A DNA stretch of 34,276 bases from Phaeodactylibacter sp. Lineage in GTDB: Bacteria; Bacteroidota; Bacteroidia; Chitinophagales; Saprospiraceae. Below, one piece after another: positions 26,130 through 34,158 of the stretch. The stretch covers positions 1 through 34,276 of the forward strand of contig JAGFJD010000413.1 in assembly GCA_024102975.1 (NCBI GenBank), written 5' to 3'. The notes below the pieces were generated by a model that saw only the letters and a program-made list of their open reading frames with translations, was not told the origin of the DNA and ran no database searches. The number at the start of each line of letters is the position of its first letter. Positions within the stretch are counted from its first letter, which is position 1. The position numbers and the translations under genes were made by a program.

Positions 26130-26699
26130 ATGCCGGATCATACAAACGAATGGTATATTTCGGGTTTGCGGAACGATGAGGATGAAGCCTTGAAAGCCAT
26201 CATCGAAAAATGCCGCCCTTCTTTGATCAGGTGGGTTACCCAAAACAGCGGTTCTCCGGAGGATGGGGAAGATGCTTTCATGTACGCCATCGAAGTTGTT
26301 TACCGCAAAGCGAAGTCCGGCGAGCTTCAGCTCAGTTGTGCTTTTTCGACCTATGTTTTTCAAGTCGGCAAGTTCTGGTGGCTTAAACAGCTGCGCAGGA
26401 AAAAGCAGCGGGTGCCGGTCACAGGGCAGGAGGACGAGGTATTTAATACAGTAGATGCCGAGAGCCGTTCCTGGCTGGAGGTTGCGGAGCGGCGGCGGTT
26501 TTTGCAGGAAAAACTCGGGTTGCTCGGCAATTCGTGCCAGCGCCTCCTGCAGTTGTTCCTGCAGGGCATCAAGCTGCCGGAAATTGCAGAGCGTATGAAT
26601 ATTCAATATGGCACGGCCCGCAAACAGAAGTCCCGCTGCATAAAAAAGTTGCGGCAGCTTATTCGGGAGGACGAGCGGTTCTTTGATTTGTTTGAGTAA
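26130..26699 (+). CDS. ECF-type RNA polymerase sigma factor
   Basis: A 189-residue sigma-70 family protein of extracytoplasmic-function size. Region 2 (about 20-95) includes AFSTYVFQVGKFWWLKQLRR, equivalent to the -10-recognition helix; region 4 (about 130-182) shows LLQLFLQGIKLPEIAERMNI followed by the recognition helix YGTARKQKSRCIKKL. The linker between them is short and there is no region 1 or 3, as in ECF factors. An AAAAGG stretch eight bases before the ATG supports the start. The stop TAA is followed directly by the ATG of the next gene, so the two are co-transcribed and probably translationally coupled. It would direct a small regulon under control of the membrane protein encoded next. 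Confidence 0.9.
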   Translation: MPDHTNEWYISGLRNDEDEALKAIIEKCRPSLIRWVTQNSGSPEDGEDAFMYAIEVVYRKAKSGELQLSCAFSTYVFQVGKFWWLKQLRRKKQRVPVTGQEDEVFNTVDAESRSWLEVAERRRFLQEKLGLLGNSCQRLLQLFLQGIKLPEIAERMNIQYGTARKQKSRCIKKLRQLIREDERFFDLFE

Positions 26700-27644
26700 A
26701 TGGAATGGATGTCCGAGGAACAAAAATATGATGCAATAATAGCCTTTCTTCGAAACGAGCTTTCGGAAGAGGAATCACAGGCATTCGCCCGGTTGCTGGA
26801 GCAGGACGAAAACCTGCGCCGGGAAGTGGCGATGTGGAAAGAGCTGATAGCGGCGGCAAGCCCGGAGGAAAAGGAAATCATCGTCCCTTTCAGGGAAAAA
26901 GTGCGGAAAATGGTAGCAGAAAGCAATGAGGCTGCCCGGCCATCCCGCAAAAAGGATATCCGGAAATGGAGCTGGATATTCTTCGTGCTTGCTTCAGCGG
27001 GTATCCTGTGGTGGGTTTTCGCCCCGGGGCCTGATGAGCCTGTGCCGGCGCCTCCGCAGTTAACCGGACCCGATACGCTGGAGGTTGATCCTGGCGCAAA
27101 AGAACCGGAAAGGGACACCCTCTCCACTTCCCCGCCGCCTGTGGCAGGGACGGAACCTGCGGAACCTTCCTCCGGAGGCGCCTCTCCGGAAGGCTCTTCC
27201 CTGCCGGCGCCTGATTACCTGGCTCTGGCTAAAGAATATTATGTTCCTTATGCTACCGCAAACAGGTCGCCCGGACAAGGGCCTTCTACCCGGTTAGGCC
27301 GGGCAAACGAGGCTTATAACCAGGGAAAATGGGAGGAAGCCATAAATCACTTAAATCAAGATGATCCCATCCCTCTTTCAACGGAAGAAAAAAAGCTCCG
27401 GGCGCATGCTTTTTTCCGGTCGGGCCAATATGAGCGGGCCATGGGAGATTTTAAAAGCCTGGCTTCCGGTGGGCGGTACAAGGCCAATGCGGAATGGAAT
27501 TTGGTATTGTGCCAGCTTGCTCAGGCACCGGGATTGCCAATTTCTACTTTTTCCCGGTCATTGGAAGAAATCCTGTCGGACCCCAATCATTCTTTTTACC
27601 GACGAGCTGTCGAGCTTCAGGGAAAGCTGTCGAAAATTGAGTAG
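26700..27644 (+). CDS. single-pass membrane protein with anti-sigma-like N-terminus and C-terminal TPR domain
   Basis: A 314-residue protein. Residues 1-60 are helical and acidic (YDAIIAFLRNELSEEESQAF, then DENLRREVAMWKELI), the pattern of zinc-free anti-sigma N-termini that follow ECF genes in Bacteroidota. One transmembrane helix lies at about 89-108 (WSWIFFVLASAGILWWVF) after a basic stretch, so the N-terminus should be cytoplasmic. A Pro/Ser/Glu-rich linker (about 108-175) leads to TPR-like helices outside the membrane (about 195-300; ANEAYNQGKWEEAINHLNQD, then AHAFFRSGQYERAMGDFKSL). The gene starts on the base after the sigma stop. Proposed role: holds the sigma factor at the membrane and senses an extracytoplasmic partner, possibly the convergent TPR-CHAT protein. 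The anti-sigma role is inference from context and pattern. Confidence 0.78.
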   Translation: MEWMSEEQKYDAIIAFLRNELSEEESQAFARLLEQDENLRREVAMWKELIAAASPEEKEIIVPFREKVRKMVAESNEAARPSRKKDIRKWSWIFFVLASAGILWWVFAPGPDEPVPAPPQLTGPDTLEVDPGAKEPERDTLSTSPPPVAGTEPAEPSSGGASPEGSSLPAPDYLALAKEYYVPYATANRSPGQGPSTRLGRANEAYNQGKWEEAINHLNQDDPIPLSTEEKKLRAHAFFRSGQYERAMGDFKSLASGGRYKANAEWNLVLCQLAQAPGLPISTFSRSLEEILSDPNHSFYRRAVELQGKLSKIE

Positions 27645-27661
27645 CACATATATCCCAGCGC

Positions 27662-30613
27662 TTAAAACGAAATGGCTTTCATGTCGCCCATGCCGATAAA
27701 CCCGGCCCAGAAAAACGGGTGGGCGGTTTCTCCCGGATATTCGGCCATGTATTTTTTCTTGGCCTGCCGCAAAGCTTCATCTTTGGTTTGCCCGTGGAAG
27801 AGCTGGCTGTAAAATATTTTCATGACCAGGGAGGCAGCCCCGTCGTTTGTTTTCCACAAGCTGTTTACCACGCTTTTAGAGCCGGCATATATGAATGCCC
27901 TGGCGAGAGAAATGACGCCTTCGCCAGGCTGCAGCTCGCCGGCTCCGGTTTCGCAGGCCGATAAAACTACCATTTCGGCATCCAGTTTCAGGTTGTAAAT
28001 ATCGCGGACGTAAACCGGTTCGTTGCCGTAAAAATAAATCCTGGCGTGTTCTCCTTCCTGCTCATTGTCCTCTGCATGGGTGGCAAGATGCAGTATCCGG
28101 TATTTGCCGGCCATCTCCAGCAGGGCTTTTGCCTGTGCTTTTTTTCCTAACAGACAACTTCCGTTCCATAATCGGGCAATGAAAAAAGCTTCCCTCCCGC
28201 TTTGGGCCAGGGGGCCCAGGCTGTCTCTCTGGATAATCCCCGGAACCGGCCGCTGCTCCATTTCTTCCTTCAGCTTTTCTTCCCCGCCAAAATAATAAGG
28301 GGCTAAAGACAAAACCGGCCCGCCGGGATTTCGCAATTTTTTTCGGGCCATGGCTTCCCACAACGTCGCGGAGTAATTGTAGGAAATGGAGTGGCTGCCC
28401 ATCAGGTAATCGTACTTTTCAAAGCTGTATTTCTCCTCCGGCGCCGAAACCAGGAGCGCTTCAAAAGGCAAAAAAGCAAGGCTGCCGTCCGGGATGATTA
28501 CCAGGCGTTCTTTTAGCAGGGATTCTGCCGGAGTTATCAATTGCCGGTAAAAATCCAGGGCAGTGGCGCTATACTGATCCAGCAATTGGTCATAGGTGCC
28601 GTCAGACCCGTCTGTATTTCCTGCGTAGAAATCATAAATGCCCTCTTTCAAAAGCCCGATCCTTTCATCCAGTCCGGCATTTTTTGGAATAACCTTGACG
28701 TCCATCGTATCCTGCCTCAGCACGAACAGGTATATCGCGTTTTCTCCAACGAAATACTCGAGCAGAGCCTGGTTGGCGTTTATTGCGGACCGTTGCAGCT
28801 TTTCCGGCGACACCACTTCAGTCTGATAATTGACAGCATAGTATTCCGGCAAAACTTCCTTAACCGAATCGATCCAGGAATAGTAAGCCCGCTGCGATTC
28901 GCGGAAATCCTCTTCGAGCCGGCCGGCGACTTCCGGAGTTTTCTGCCGGGCTTCGAAAAGCCGGTTTTCCAGGCTGGCCATCCTTTTCCTATGCCGCTCT
29001 TCTTCAACCCCAATGGCTGCCAGCGCCTTATTCTCAAATTTAGTGTGCCTTTTTATCCAGTTTTCATGCAACGAAGCAGACCTGCTTTTTTCCGAGAATT
29101 GAAATGCCTCTTCCAGGTACCTCTTTTCTGATGTGGCCTGATGCAATTTCAGGCAAATTTCAATAGCCTGTTCGTATACAGGCCTGACGGATTGCAGGAC
29201 TCCCAGCTTGTCCTCTGCAGCGTAATGGTTGACCCTGACCTGGTCAAAAAGCCGGGAGGCCAGGCGGAGGTCATAAAGGGTTTTCTTCAGGCTAAGCGTT
29301 TCTTCCCCGCCCGCCCTGCCCGGGCTGTTGGTAACAGATGCCCGGACCACTAAGGCTTCTGCAATAGGAGCAATATTCCTCAAATTGGAAAAATCGTCGA
29401 ACGGTGCCGGGGCAAACTCCGTAAGTTGCCGCAAAGCTTCCTCTATCAGAGTGCGTGCTTCCACAGCGTTGCCTTGTTTCAGGCGGGCCTCTGCCAGGTA
29501 GGCATATCCCTGCCCGATCCCGACAGCGCCAGGCGGCAAATGCTTTTTCTTTAAGCTTAGAGCCTGGGCATAAAGAGAGTCTGCCTGCTCAAAGCCCCCT
29601 TCTTCAAATTCAACATGTCCCAGTTCAGTGGAAACTGTAGCCATTTTGAAAGAATCAACCGGCTCGGCTTTAAGAATTAAATCAAGGGCTTTTTGCAGAT
29701 ATTCCTTCGCTTCTGGCAGTTCGCCTGCTTTCTTCAATGCCAGCCCCAGGTTGTGATAGGCGGCATACGTCTCGCCATGCTCGGGAAAATGCCGGATTCG
29801 AAGGGCCAGTCCCTGTTTCATATAGCCTATGGCCTCTTCCCTGTTTTCCGGGGCTTTGGCTATCAGCGTGATCCCGATTCGTTCCAGGCAGTTTGCCATC
29901 CAGTATAGTTTATTATGGCCGTCATTGGTTTCCCAGATTTGCCGCGCTGCCTGATAAGCCAGCAACGACCGGGCGAGGTCTCCTCTTTGGCGGTACAACT
30001 CGCCCAGGTTGTACTGGACCAGGCCTTTTTCCCACTCATTGTCTTCTTCTTCCCATCTTTTTTCCGTTTTTCTCAGGTAGGCCTCTGCTTGCTGGTAGTC
30101 GCCGATTTCCATGCAGTAAACTGCCAGGTTGTTCCAAACCCCGGACAACCGGAAAGGAATCGTTTCGTCTGTCTCCAAAAGGCGCAGGTAGATTTTTTCG
30201 GCCTCCTGGAAATGGCTGTGCGCTTCCCGGAATAAGCCGATCTGGAAACTGGACGACCCCAGCACAGAATGATAAGTGGCTACTCTCTGATCCCAGTACC
30301 CGTGATGATATGTTCTGATGCGAAGCGCCAATTGGAGATATTGGATGGTTTGATAATAATTGCTTAGCTGATAATGATTCGTTGCCAGGTTAAAAGCCGT
30401 TTTTTGAATGCTTTCATCAAATTCGGGCAGGTGTTCCTGCTTGATTTTCAAAGCCTGTTCATACACTTCTACTGCTTTCGAATATTCCTGGGAAAAATAA
30501 TAGCTCTTGCCCAATTCATGCAGGCTGTCGGCTACTGAAACAGGGTTTTCCTGAGCTGCAAGCTTTGCGCAGCAGATGGTAGGCAGAATTAAAACAAGAA
30601 AGGCTCGGCTCAT
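27662..30613 (-). CDS. secreted TPR-CHAT domain protein (caspase-like peptidase fold)
   Basis: A 983-residue protein with a signal peptide (MSRAFLVLILPTICCAKLAAQ), so it acts outside the cytoplasm. Residues about 28-420 hold about nine TPR units (LGKSYYFSQEYSKAVEVYEQ; LGLALKKAGELPEAKEYLQK). About 440-620 is a helical linker with charged coiled coil. About 640-983 is a CHAT domain: the clan CD catalytic dyad is intact, His846 in LHLATHAE and Cys887 in LSACETGAGE, followed by GVISLARAFIYAGSKSVVNS and the C-terminal HPFFWAGFIGMGD. CHAT proteins are caspase/separase-like proteases, some of which cleave signalling partners. It is convergent with the sigma/membrane-TPR pair, with a 17-bp gap. A Bacteroidota association of this trio is known to me in general, but the function is not established. 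Confidence 0.92.
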   Translation of the reverse strand: MSRAFLVLILPTICCAKLAAQENPVSVADSLHELGKSYYFSQEYSKAVEVYEQALKIKQEHLPEFDESIQKTAFNLATNHYQLSNYYQTIQYLQLALRIRTYHHGYWDQRVATYHSVLGSSSFQIGLFREAHSHFQEAEKIYLRLLETDETIPFRLSGVWNNLAVYCMEIGDYQQAEAYLRKTEKRWEEEDNEWEKGLVQYNLGELYRQRGDLARSLLAYQAARQIWETNDGHNKLYWMANCLERIGITLIAKAPENREEAIGYMKQGLALRIRHFPEHGETYAAYHNLGLALKKAGELPEAKEYLQKALDLILKAEPVDSFKMATVSTELGHVEFEEGGFEQADSLYAQALSLKKKHLPPGAVGIGQGYAYLAEARLKQGNAVEARTLIEEALRQLTEFAPAPFDDFSNLRNIAPIAEALVVRASVTNSPGRAGGEETLSLKKTLYDLRLASRLFDQVRVNHYAAEDKLGVLQSVRPVYEQAIEICLKLHQATSEKRYLEEAFQFSEKSRSASLHENWIKRHTKFENKALAAIGVEEERHRKRMASLENRLFEARQKTPEVAGRLEEDFRESQRAYYSWIDSVKEVLPEYYAVNYQTEVVSPEKLQRSAINANQALLEYFVGENAIYLFVLRQDTMDVKVIPKNAGLDERIGLLKEGIYDFYAGNTDGSDGTYDQLLDQYSATALDFYRQLITPAESLLKERLVIIPDGSLAFLPFEALLVSAPEEKYSFEKYDYLMGSHSISYNYSATLWEAMARKKLRNPGGPVLSLAPYYFGGEEKLKEEMEQRPVPGIIQRDSLGPLAQSGREAFFIARLWNGSCLLGKKAQAKALLEMAGKYRILHLATHAEDNEQEGEHARIYFYGNEPVYVRDIYNLKLDAEMVVLSACETGAGELQPGEGVISLARAFIYAGSKSVVNSLWKTNDGAASLVMKIFYSQLFHGQTKDEALRQAKKKYMAEYPGETAHPFFWAGFIGMGDMKAISF

Positions 30614-30782
30614 GGGTTTTCTTTCTCAAAAGATAGCATTTTTTTCCAGAAAATGAGCTGTTCATAATCCAAAACAGGCTATCCATCATAAAAGGCTTGG
30701 AAGTCAGGGTCCAGGATATGTAGTTTGGCGCCCAAAATGCTGATTCACCCCAAAATCCCATACTCCTCCGCCACGCCCAGCA

Positions 30783-30899
30783 TCAGCCCCCAATGTGGTG
30801 CAATGCCGAGACGACGCCGGTAGCGCCTGCCTGTTCAATATCCGTCAGTGAAACGATGTCGTTGGGGCTGTACCAGCGCCAGGATTGGGTGAGTGACAT
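30783..30899 (-). pseudogene. uxuA: uxuA remnant: first 36 codons of D-mannonate dehydratase
   Basis: An ATG at 30899 opens a 38-codon frame whose product matches the UxuA N-terminus: [20 protein letters not shown] followed by [15 protein letters not shown], then a TGA at 30783-30785. UxuA normally continues HHIPNG for about 350-400 residues. Straight after the break, a different frame reads [14 protein letters not shown] and stop (30745), which looks like the C-terminus of another protein, so a large deletion probably joined two genes. UxuA dehydrates D-mannonate to 2-keto-3-deoxygluconate in hexuronate catabolism; this fragment cannot. It lies downstream of the Ldh-family gene on the same strand, suggesting a former uronate operon. 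Confidence 0.85.
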
Positions 30900-30946
30900 A
30901 CGTTTAAATTTTTCTTGTCAAAACAGTATTTGCCATTTGGGGTACA

Positions 30947-30974
30947 TCGCAAATCAAAAATCGCAAATCAAAAA
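30947..30974. repeat. two tandem copies of a 14-bp unit
   Basis: The unit tcgcaaatcaaaaa occurs at 30947-30960 and again at 30961-30974, directly next to the Ldh-family stop codon. It lies between that gene and the uxuA remnant. Confidence 0.9.
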
Positions 30975-30975
30975 T

Positions 30976-32055
30976 TTAAGCATAAGGTTCTGGCATCCCC
31001 ATCCCATATCTCACCGCGTTTTCCTCCAACGCCGCCGCAATGCCCGGATACAGCCGCACCCCATTCTCCCGCTGCTCCTCCCGCAACGCCAGCGCCCGGT
31101 GCCCCGGCAGGCGGACGGGCGGCCCGCCTTCTGTTGCCGGGCTGGACAAACAGGCCTCCGCCAGGCTGTTCATTTCTTTTCTGAAGTATTCCAGCCCGCC
31201 GAATGCCCCGGGGTTGAGGACCTGAAGAAAAACAGAACTTCCCCACTGATTGGGGTGCGCTGCCCTCCCGTAGCCGCCCAGGCCGTTGGCCAGGGCTTCC
31301 ACCAGCAGGCCCAGGGCAAAGCCTTTGTAGCCGGCATCCAGGCCGCCGAGCGGCAGGATGGTCGCCGGCGGTTCCCCGAAAAAGGCGGCGGGGTCGTCCG
31401 TGGGCCGGCCCTGGCTGTCCAGCAGCCAGGGGTGGGGGAGGCGCTCGCCTGCCCGGTACTTCTGGACGACCAGCCCGTTTGCCGTGGTAGAAGTGCTGAC
31501 GTCAATGATGATGGGGCCGCCCTGGGTGGGGATGCCCGCAGCGATGGGGTTGGGGCTGTAAACGGCTTCCAGCCCGCCAAACGGCGCCACCGTTTTGTTG
31601 ATGGGGTCGGAGCAGGACAGGATCATCAGCAGCCCCTGCCGCGTTGCTCGTTCCGGGTAAGCCGCCAGGCAGGCAATGTGGTGGCTCCTGCGGATCACCA
31701 TCGTCACTACCGGGTGCTGAGCAGCTCGTTCTAGGGCTAGGCCGATAGCCTTGTGCATCAACCAGGGCCCGGGCAGGTAGCGGCCGTCCCAGGTGATGGC
31801 GGCACCCTGGTCCTGCACCAACTCCGGCTCGCCCTCCACGGCCATGCCGCCGGTTTCGATTTCTTTCAAATAGGCGGGCAGCAGAGCCAGGCCGTGGGTG
31901 CTGTGGCCCATGAGGTCGGCTTCAGTCAGGGTTTCGGCTACGATGCGGGCGCGTTCTTCGGCCAGGCCTGTTTTTTGCAGCAGGGTGGAAGCGAGGCGGA
32001 TTAGTTCTTCATGGTTGTATCTCGGTTCGGGCATTGGCGATCGTATTTCTGGCAT
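30976..32055 (-). CDS. Ldh family NAD(P)H-dependent oxidoreductase (malate / ureidoglycolate / 2,3-diketogulonate reductase type)
   Basis: A 359-residue cytosolic enzyme of the type-2 malate/L-lactate dehydrogenase family, which is unrelated to the Rossmann-fold lactate dehydrogenases and reduces 2-oxo acids. Seen: the N-terminal helix motif EADLMGHSTHGLALLPAYLK (45-64) with the conserved His pair, RRSHHIACLAAYPERA, the PFGG...SPNPIAAGIP cofactor region, the DVSTSTTANG strand and LGGLDAGYKGFALGLLVEAL. The start is ambiguous: ATG at 32055 or, seven codons later, 32034; both lack a strong ribosome site. Only six bases separate it from the sulfatase stop, so the two form an operon. With the uxuA remnant downstream, a role in uronate or keto-sugar-acid metabolism is likely but inferred. 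Confidence 0.88.
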   Translation of the reverse strand: MPEIRSPMPEPRYNHEELIRLASTLLQKTGLAEERARIVAETLTEADLMGHSTHGLALLPAYLKEIETGGMAVEGEPELVQDQGAAITWDGRYLPGPWLMHKAIGLALERAAQHPVVTMVIRRSHHIACLAAYPERATRQGLLMILSCSDPINKTVAPFGGLEAVYSPNPIAAGIPTQGGPIIIDVSTSTTANGLVVQKYRAGERLPHPWLLDSQGRPTDDPAAFFGEPPATILPLGGLDAGYKGFALGLLVEALANGLGGYGRAAHPNQWGSSVFLQVLNPGAFGGLEYFRKEMNSLAEACLSSPATEGGPPVRLPGHRALALREEQRENGVRLYPGIAAALEENAVRYGMGMPEPYA

Positions 32056-32061
32056 TAATGA

Positions 32062-34158
32062 TCAGTCCCGCAAATAATTTTTTAGCGGACAACCCTCCAA
32101 CTCCTTCAGCCCCTCCACCACCGAGGCGGCATTCAGCCGGGCGCCGGCTTCCGTGGTGTGCGTATGGTCTTCCAGGAAGAATTGGGCGCCTACCTGCTCT
32201 TTCCCGATGGCTTCATATTTTTCAGCGACAATCTCATTCAGGCCGATGAACCAGGCGCCTTCCTCCCGGGCTGCTGCTTCCGCCCATTTGCCATAGCCTT
32301 CCGAAGCCCGGATGACTTTGCCGCCTGCCCACCTGTTCCGGGGGACCATGGAGAGGACGATGGGAATGGCGCCTTTGGCCTTCGTATCGGCGATGTATTT
32401 CCGCATATACCAGCCGTAGGTATGTACGATCTCCTTTTTGCCGGTTGATTCTAAAGCAATCTCCTTAGTTTCGCCGCCGGTTCCTTTCAGCGACCCTCTT
32501 GCCCGGCCGGTATCCAGTGGGCCGCCGTCGTTGTGGCCAAACTGCATCAGGACAAAATCGCCGGGCTTCAGCCGGGCCAGCACGGCGGCCCACAGCCCTT
32601 CGGTGAAGTAGGTCCGGCTGCTGCGCCCGCCCCGGGCGAGGTTTTCGGTTTCTATTCCGGCAGTGTCAAAAAAATCGGCCAGGAAATCGCCCCAGCCCCA
32701 CAGGCCGTTGCTGTCGTTTCCGTTTTTAACAGTAGAATCGCCGATGACGAACAGGCTTGTTTTCTGCTGGCTGGCGCCTTCTTTTGGGAAGAATGGGGAG
32801 GGCACGTGTTCCGTTTTGGCAATGGCTTTGATTTGGGCTACCACATCCGGGTGTTCGCCGGCGATGTCCCGGCTTTCCGTGGGGTCTTCTGCCAGGTTGT
32901 ACAACTCCCAGCCTTTTTCCGGCGAAAGCCGGACGCCCTTCCAGCTCTGCCAGCGGACGGCCTGCTGGAAGCCCGCTTCGTAAAACTCCCAGTAGAAGGC
33001 GCGTTGGGGGCGCTCCCGTTCGGCATTGCTCATGTAAAACTCCATGCTGATGTCGATCCCGTCTATGCTGGAAGGAGGCCTGGCGCCCGCCAGGGCGGCA
33101 AGCGTAGGCAGCACGTCGGCAAAATGCCAGGGAAAATCATTGGTCAACCCGGCGGGAATCTTACCGGGGTAGCGGACGATCATAGGCGTCCGGATACCGC
33201 CTTCATACAGGTCGCGCTTGCGCCCCCGCAGCCCGCCGGAGCTGTCGAAGCGCCCTTGCCAGTACTGTGCCGGGCCGTTGTCGGAGCAGAAGAAGACAAC
33301 GGTATTGCTGTCGATGGCCAAATCTTTCAACAACCGGAACATGGCGCCGATGTCCTTGTCCATGCGGGTAATCATGGCGGCGTAAACCTGCTCGTCTCGG
33401 GTCCAGTGGGTGCTGTCGGCGTAAGGGCCCAAATCCGGGATTTGGTATTCGTCGTGCGGGATGGTGTAGGGCAGGTATAAGAAAAAGGGATGGCCTTTGT
33501 GGCGTTTGATGAAGTCGAAGGCGAAGGTTGTAAACAAGTCGTGCACGTAATCCTTTTGCTGGCCATCCTGGTTGCCTTCCAGTATTACCTTTGTAGTGTC
33601 TTTCCAGATGTATTCCGGATAGTAGGAATGCGCTCGCCGCTGGTTGAGGAAGCCGTAGAATTCGTCGAAGCCCTGTTTGTTGGGAATGCCCTCGGTCTCC
33701 GGTTCGCCCAGCCCCCATTTTCCGGACATGCCGGTGGCATAACCGGCGCGCTTCAGCACTTCGGCGACAGTAGTGTCCCGGGCCAGGAGCGGTATCCTGC
33801 CCGCTGCGCCGCCCAATCCGACGACTCCTCCCACGCCATTATTCCCCCGCACCGTAGTATGCCCGGTATGCCGGCCGGTCATCAGTACCGAGCGGGAAGG
33901 CGCGCAGACGGTAGCCCCCGCGTAGCACTGCGTAAACCGCATGCCTTCGGCCGCCATGCGGTCGAGATGGGGTGTTTGGATCGCCTTTTGGCCATAGGAA
34001 CCCAGGTCGCCGTAACCCAGGTCGTCGGCGAGGATGAAGATGATGTTGGGTTGGGAGGCGGGAGGAGGTTCGTCAGGCTGATTGTTGCTCTTCCAGGCAA
34101 AGAGGGCAAGTAAAAGGGTTGCGGCTGATAGGGAGGGAAAAAAGGCAGGAATGTTCAT
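32062..34158 (-). CDS. fused sulfatase (S1 family) and CE12-type rhamnogalacturonan acetylesterase
   Basis: A 698-residue exported bifunctional enzyme. The start at 34158 (MNIPAFFPSLSAATLLLALF) gives a signal peptide; a longer start at 34203 is possible. Residues about 36-450 are a formylglycine sulfatase: metal Asp45-Asp46 in ILADDLGYGD, the modified Cys85 in VCAPSRSVLMTG (CxPxR), GRHTGHT, KWGLGEPE, FFCSDNGPAQ and LYEGGIRTPMIVRYPG. Residues about 468-698 are an SGNH hydrolase of the rhamnogalacturonan acetylesterase type: Ser475 in IGDSTVKNG, ARGGRSSRTY, MQFGHNDGG and Asp664-x-x-His667 in EDHTHTTEAG. All catalytic positions look intact in both halves. It would remove sulfate and acetyl groups from one polysaccharide. 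First gene of an operon with the Ldh-family gene. Confidence 0.92.
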   Translation of the reverse strand: MNIPAFFPSLSAATLLLALFAWKSNNQPDEPPPASQPNIIFILADDLGYGDLGSYGQKAIQTPHLDRMAAEGMRFTQCYAGATVCAPSRSVLMTGRHTGHTTVRGNNGVGGVVGLGGAAGRIPLLARDTTVAEVLKRAGYATGMSGKWGLGEPETEGIPNKQGFDEFYGFLNQRRAHSYYPEYIWKDTTKVILEGNQDGQQKDYVHDLFTTFAFDFIKRHKGHPFFLYLPYTIPHDEYQIPDLGPYADSTHWTRDEQVYAAMITRMDKDIGAMFRLLKDLAIDSNTVVFFCSDNGPAQYWQGRFDSSGGLRGRKRDLYEGGIRTPMIVRYPGKIPAGLTNDFPWHFADVLPTLAALAGARPPSSIDGIDISMEFYMSNAERERPQRAFYWEFYEAGFQQAVRWQSWKGVRLSPEKGWELYNLAEDPTESRDIAGEHPDVVAQIKAIAKTEHVPSPFFPKEGASQQKTSLFVIGDSTVKNGNDSNGLWGWGDFLADFFDTAGIETENLARGGRSSRTYFTEGLWAAVLARLKPGDFVLMQFGHNDGGPLDTGRARGSLKGTGGETKEIALESTGKKEIVHTYGWYMRKYIADTKAKGAIPIVLSMVPRNRWAGGKVIRASEGYGKWAEAAAREEGAWFIGLNEIVAEKYEAIGKEQVGAQFFLEDHTHTTEAGARLNAASVVEGLKELEGCPLKNYLRD

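Larger units (their letters stand above)
30614..30975. other. 362-bp spacer holding a uxuA remnant
   Basis: Between the CHAT gene start and the Ldh-family stop. It holds the uxuA fragment (30783-30899), an orphan C-terminal-like frame ending at 30745, and a 14-bp tandem duplication (30947-30974). The part next to the CHAT start (30614-30740) shows no recognisable coding content; TATCTTTTG near 30631 on the minus strand is a near-match to a -7 box. Confidence 0.6.

Noticed and set aside
26130..30613. Type III-E CRISPR (craspase) locus
   Set aside because: There is a TPR-CHAT protein and a sigma factor but no Cas7-11, no repeat array and no Csx30-like protein, and this CHAT protein has a signal peptide. 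Only the regulatory logic is compared.
30516..30761. 81-codon minus-strand frame at the CHAT gene start
   Set aside because: It overlaps the CHAT signal peptide in another frame and crosses the uxuA deletion junction; no similarity seen.
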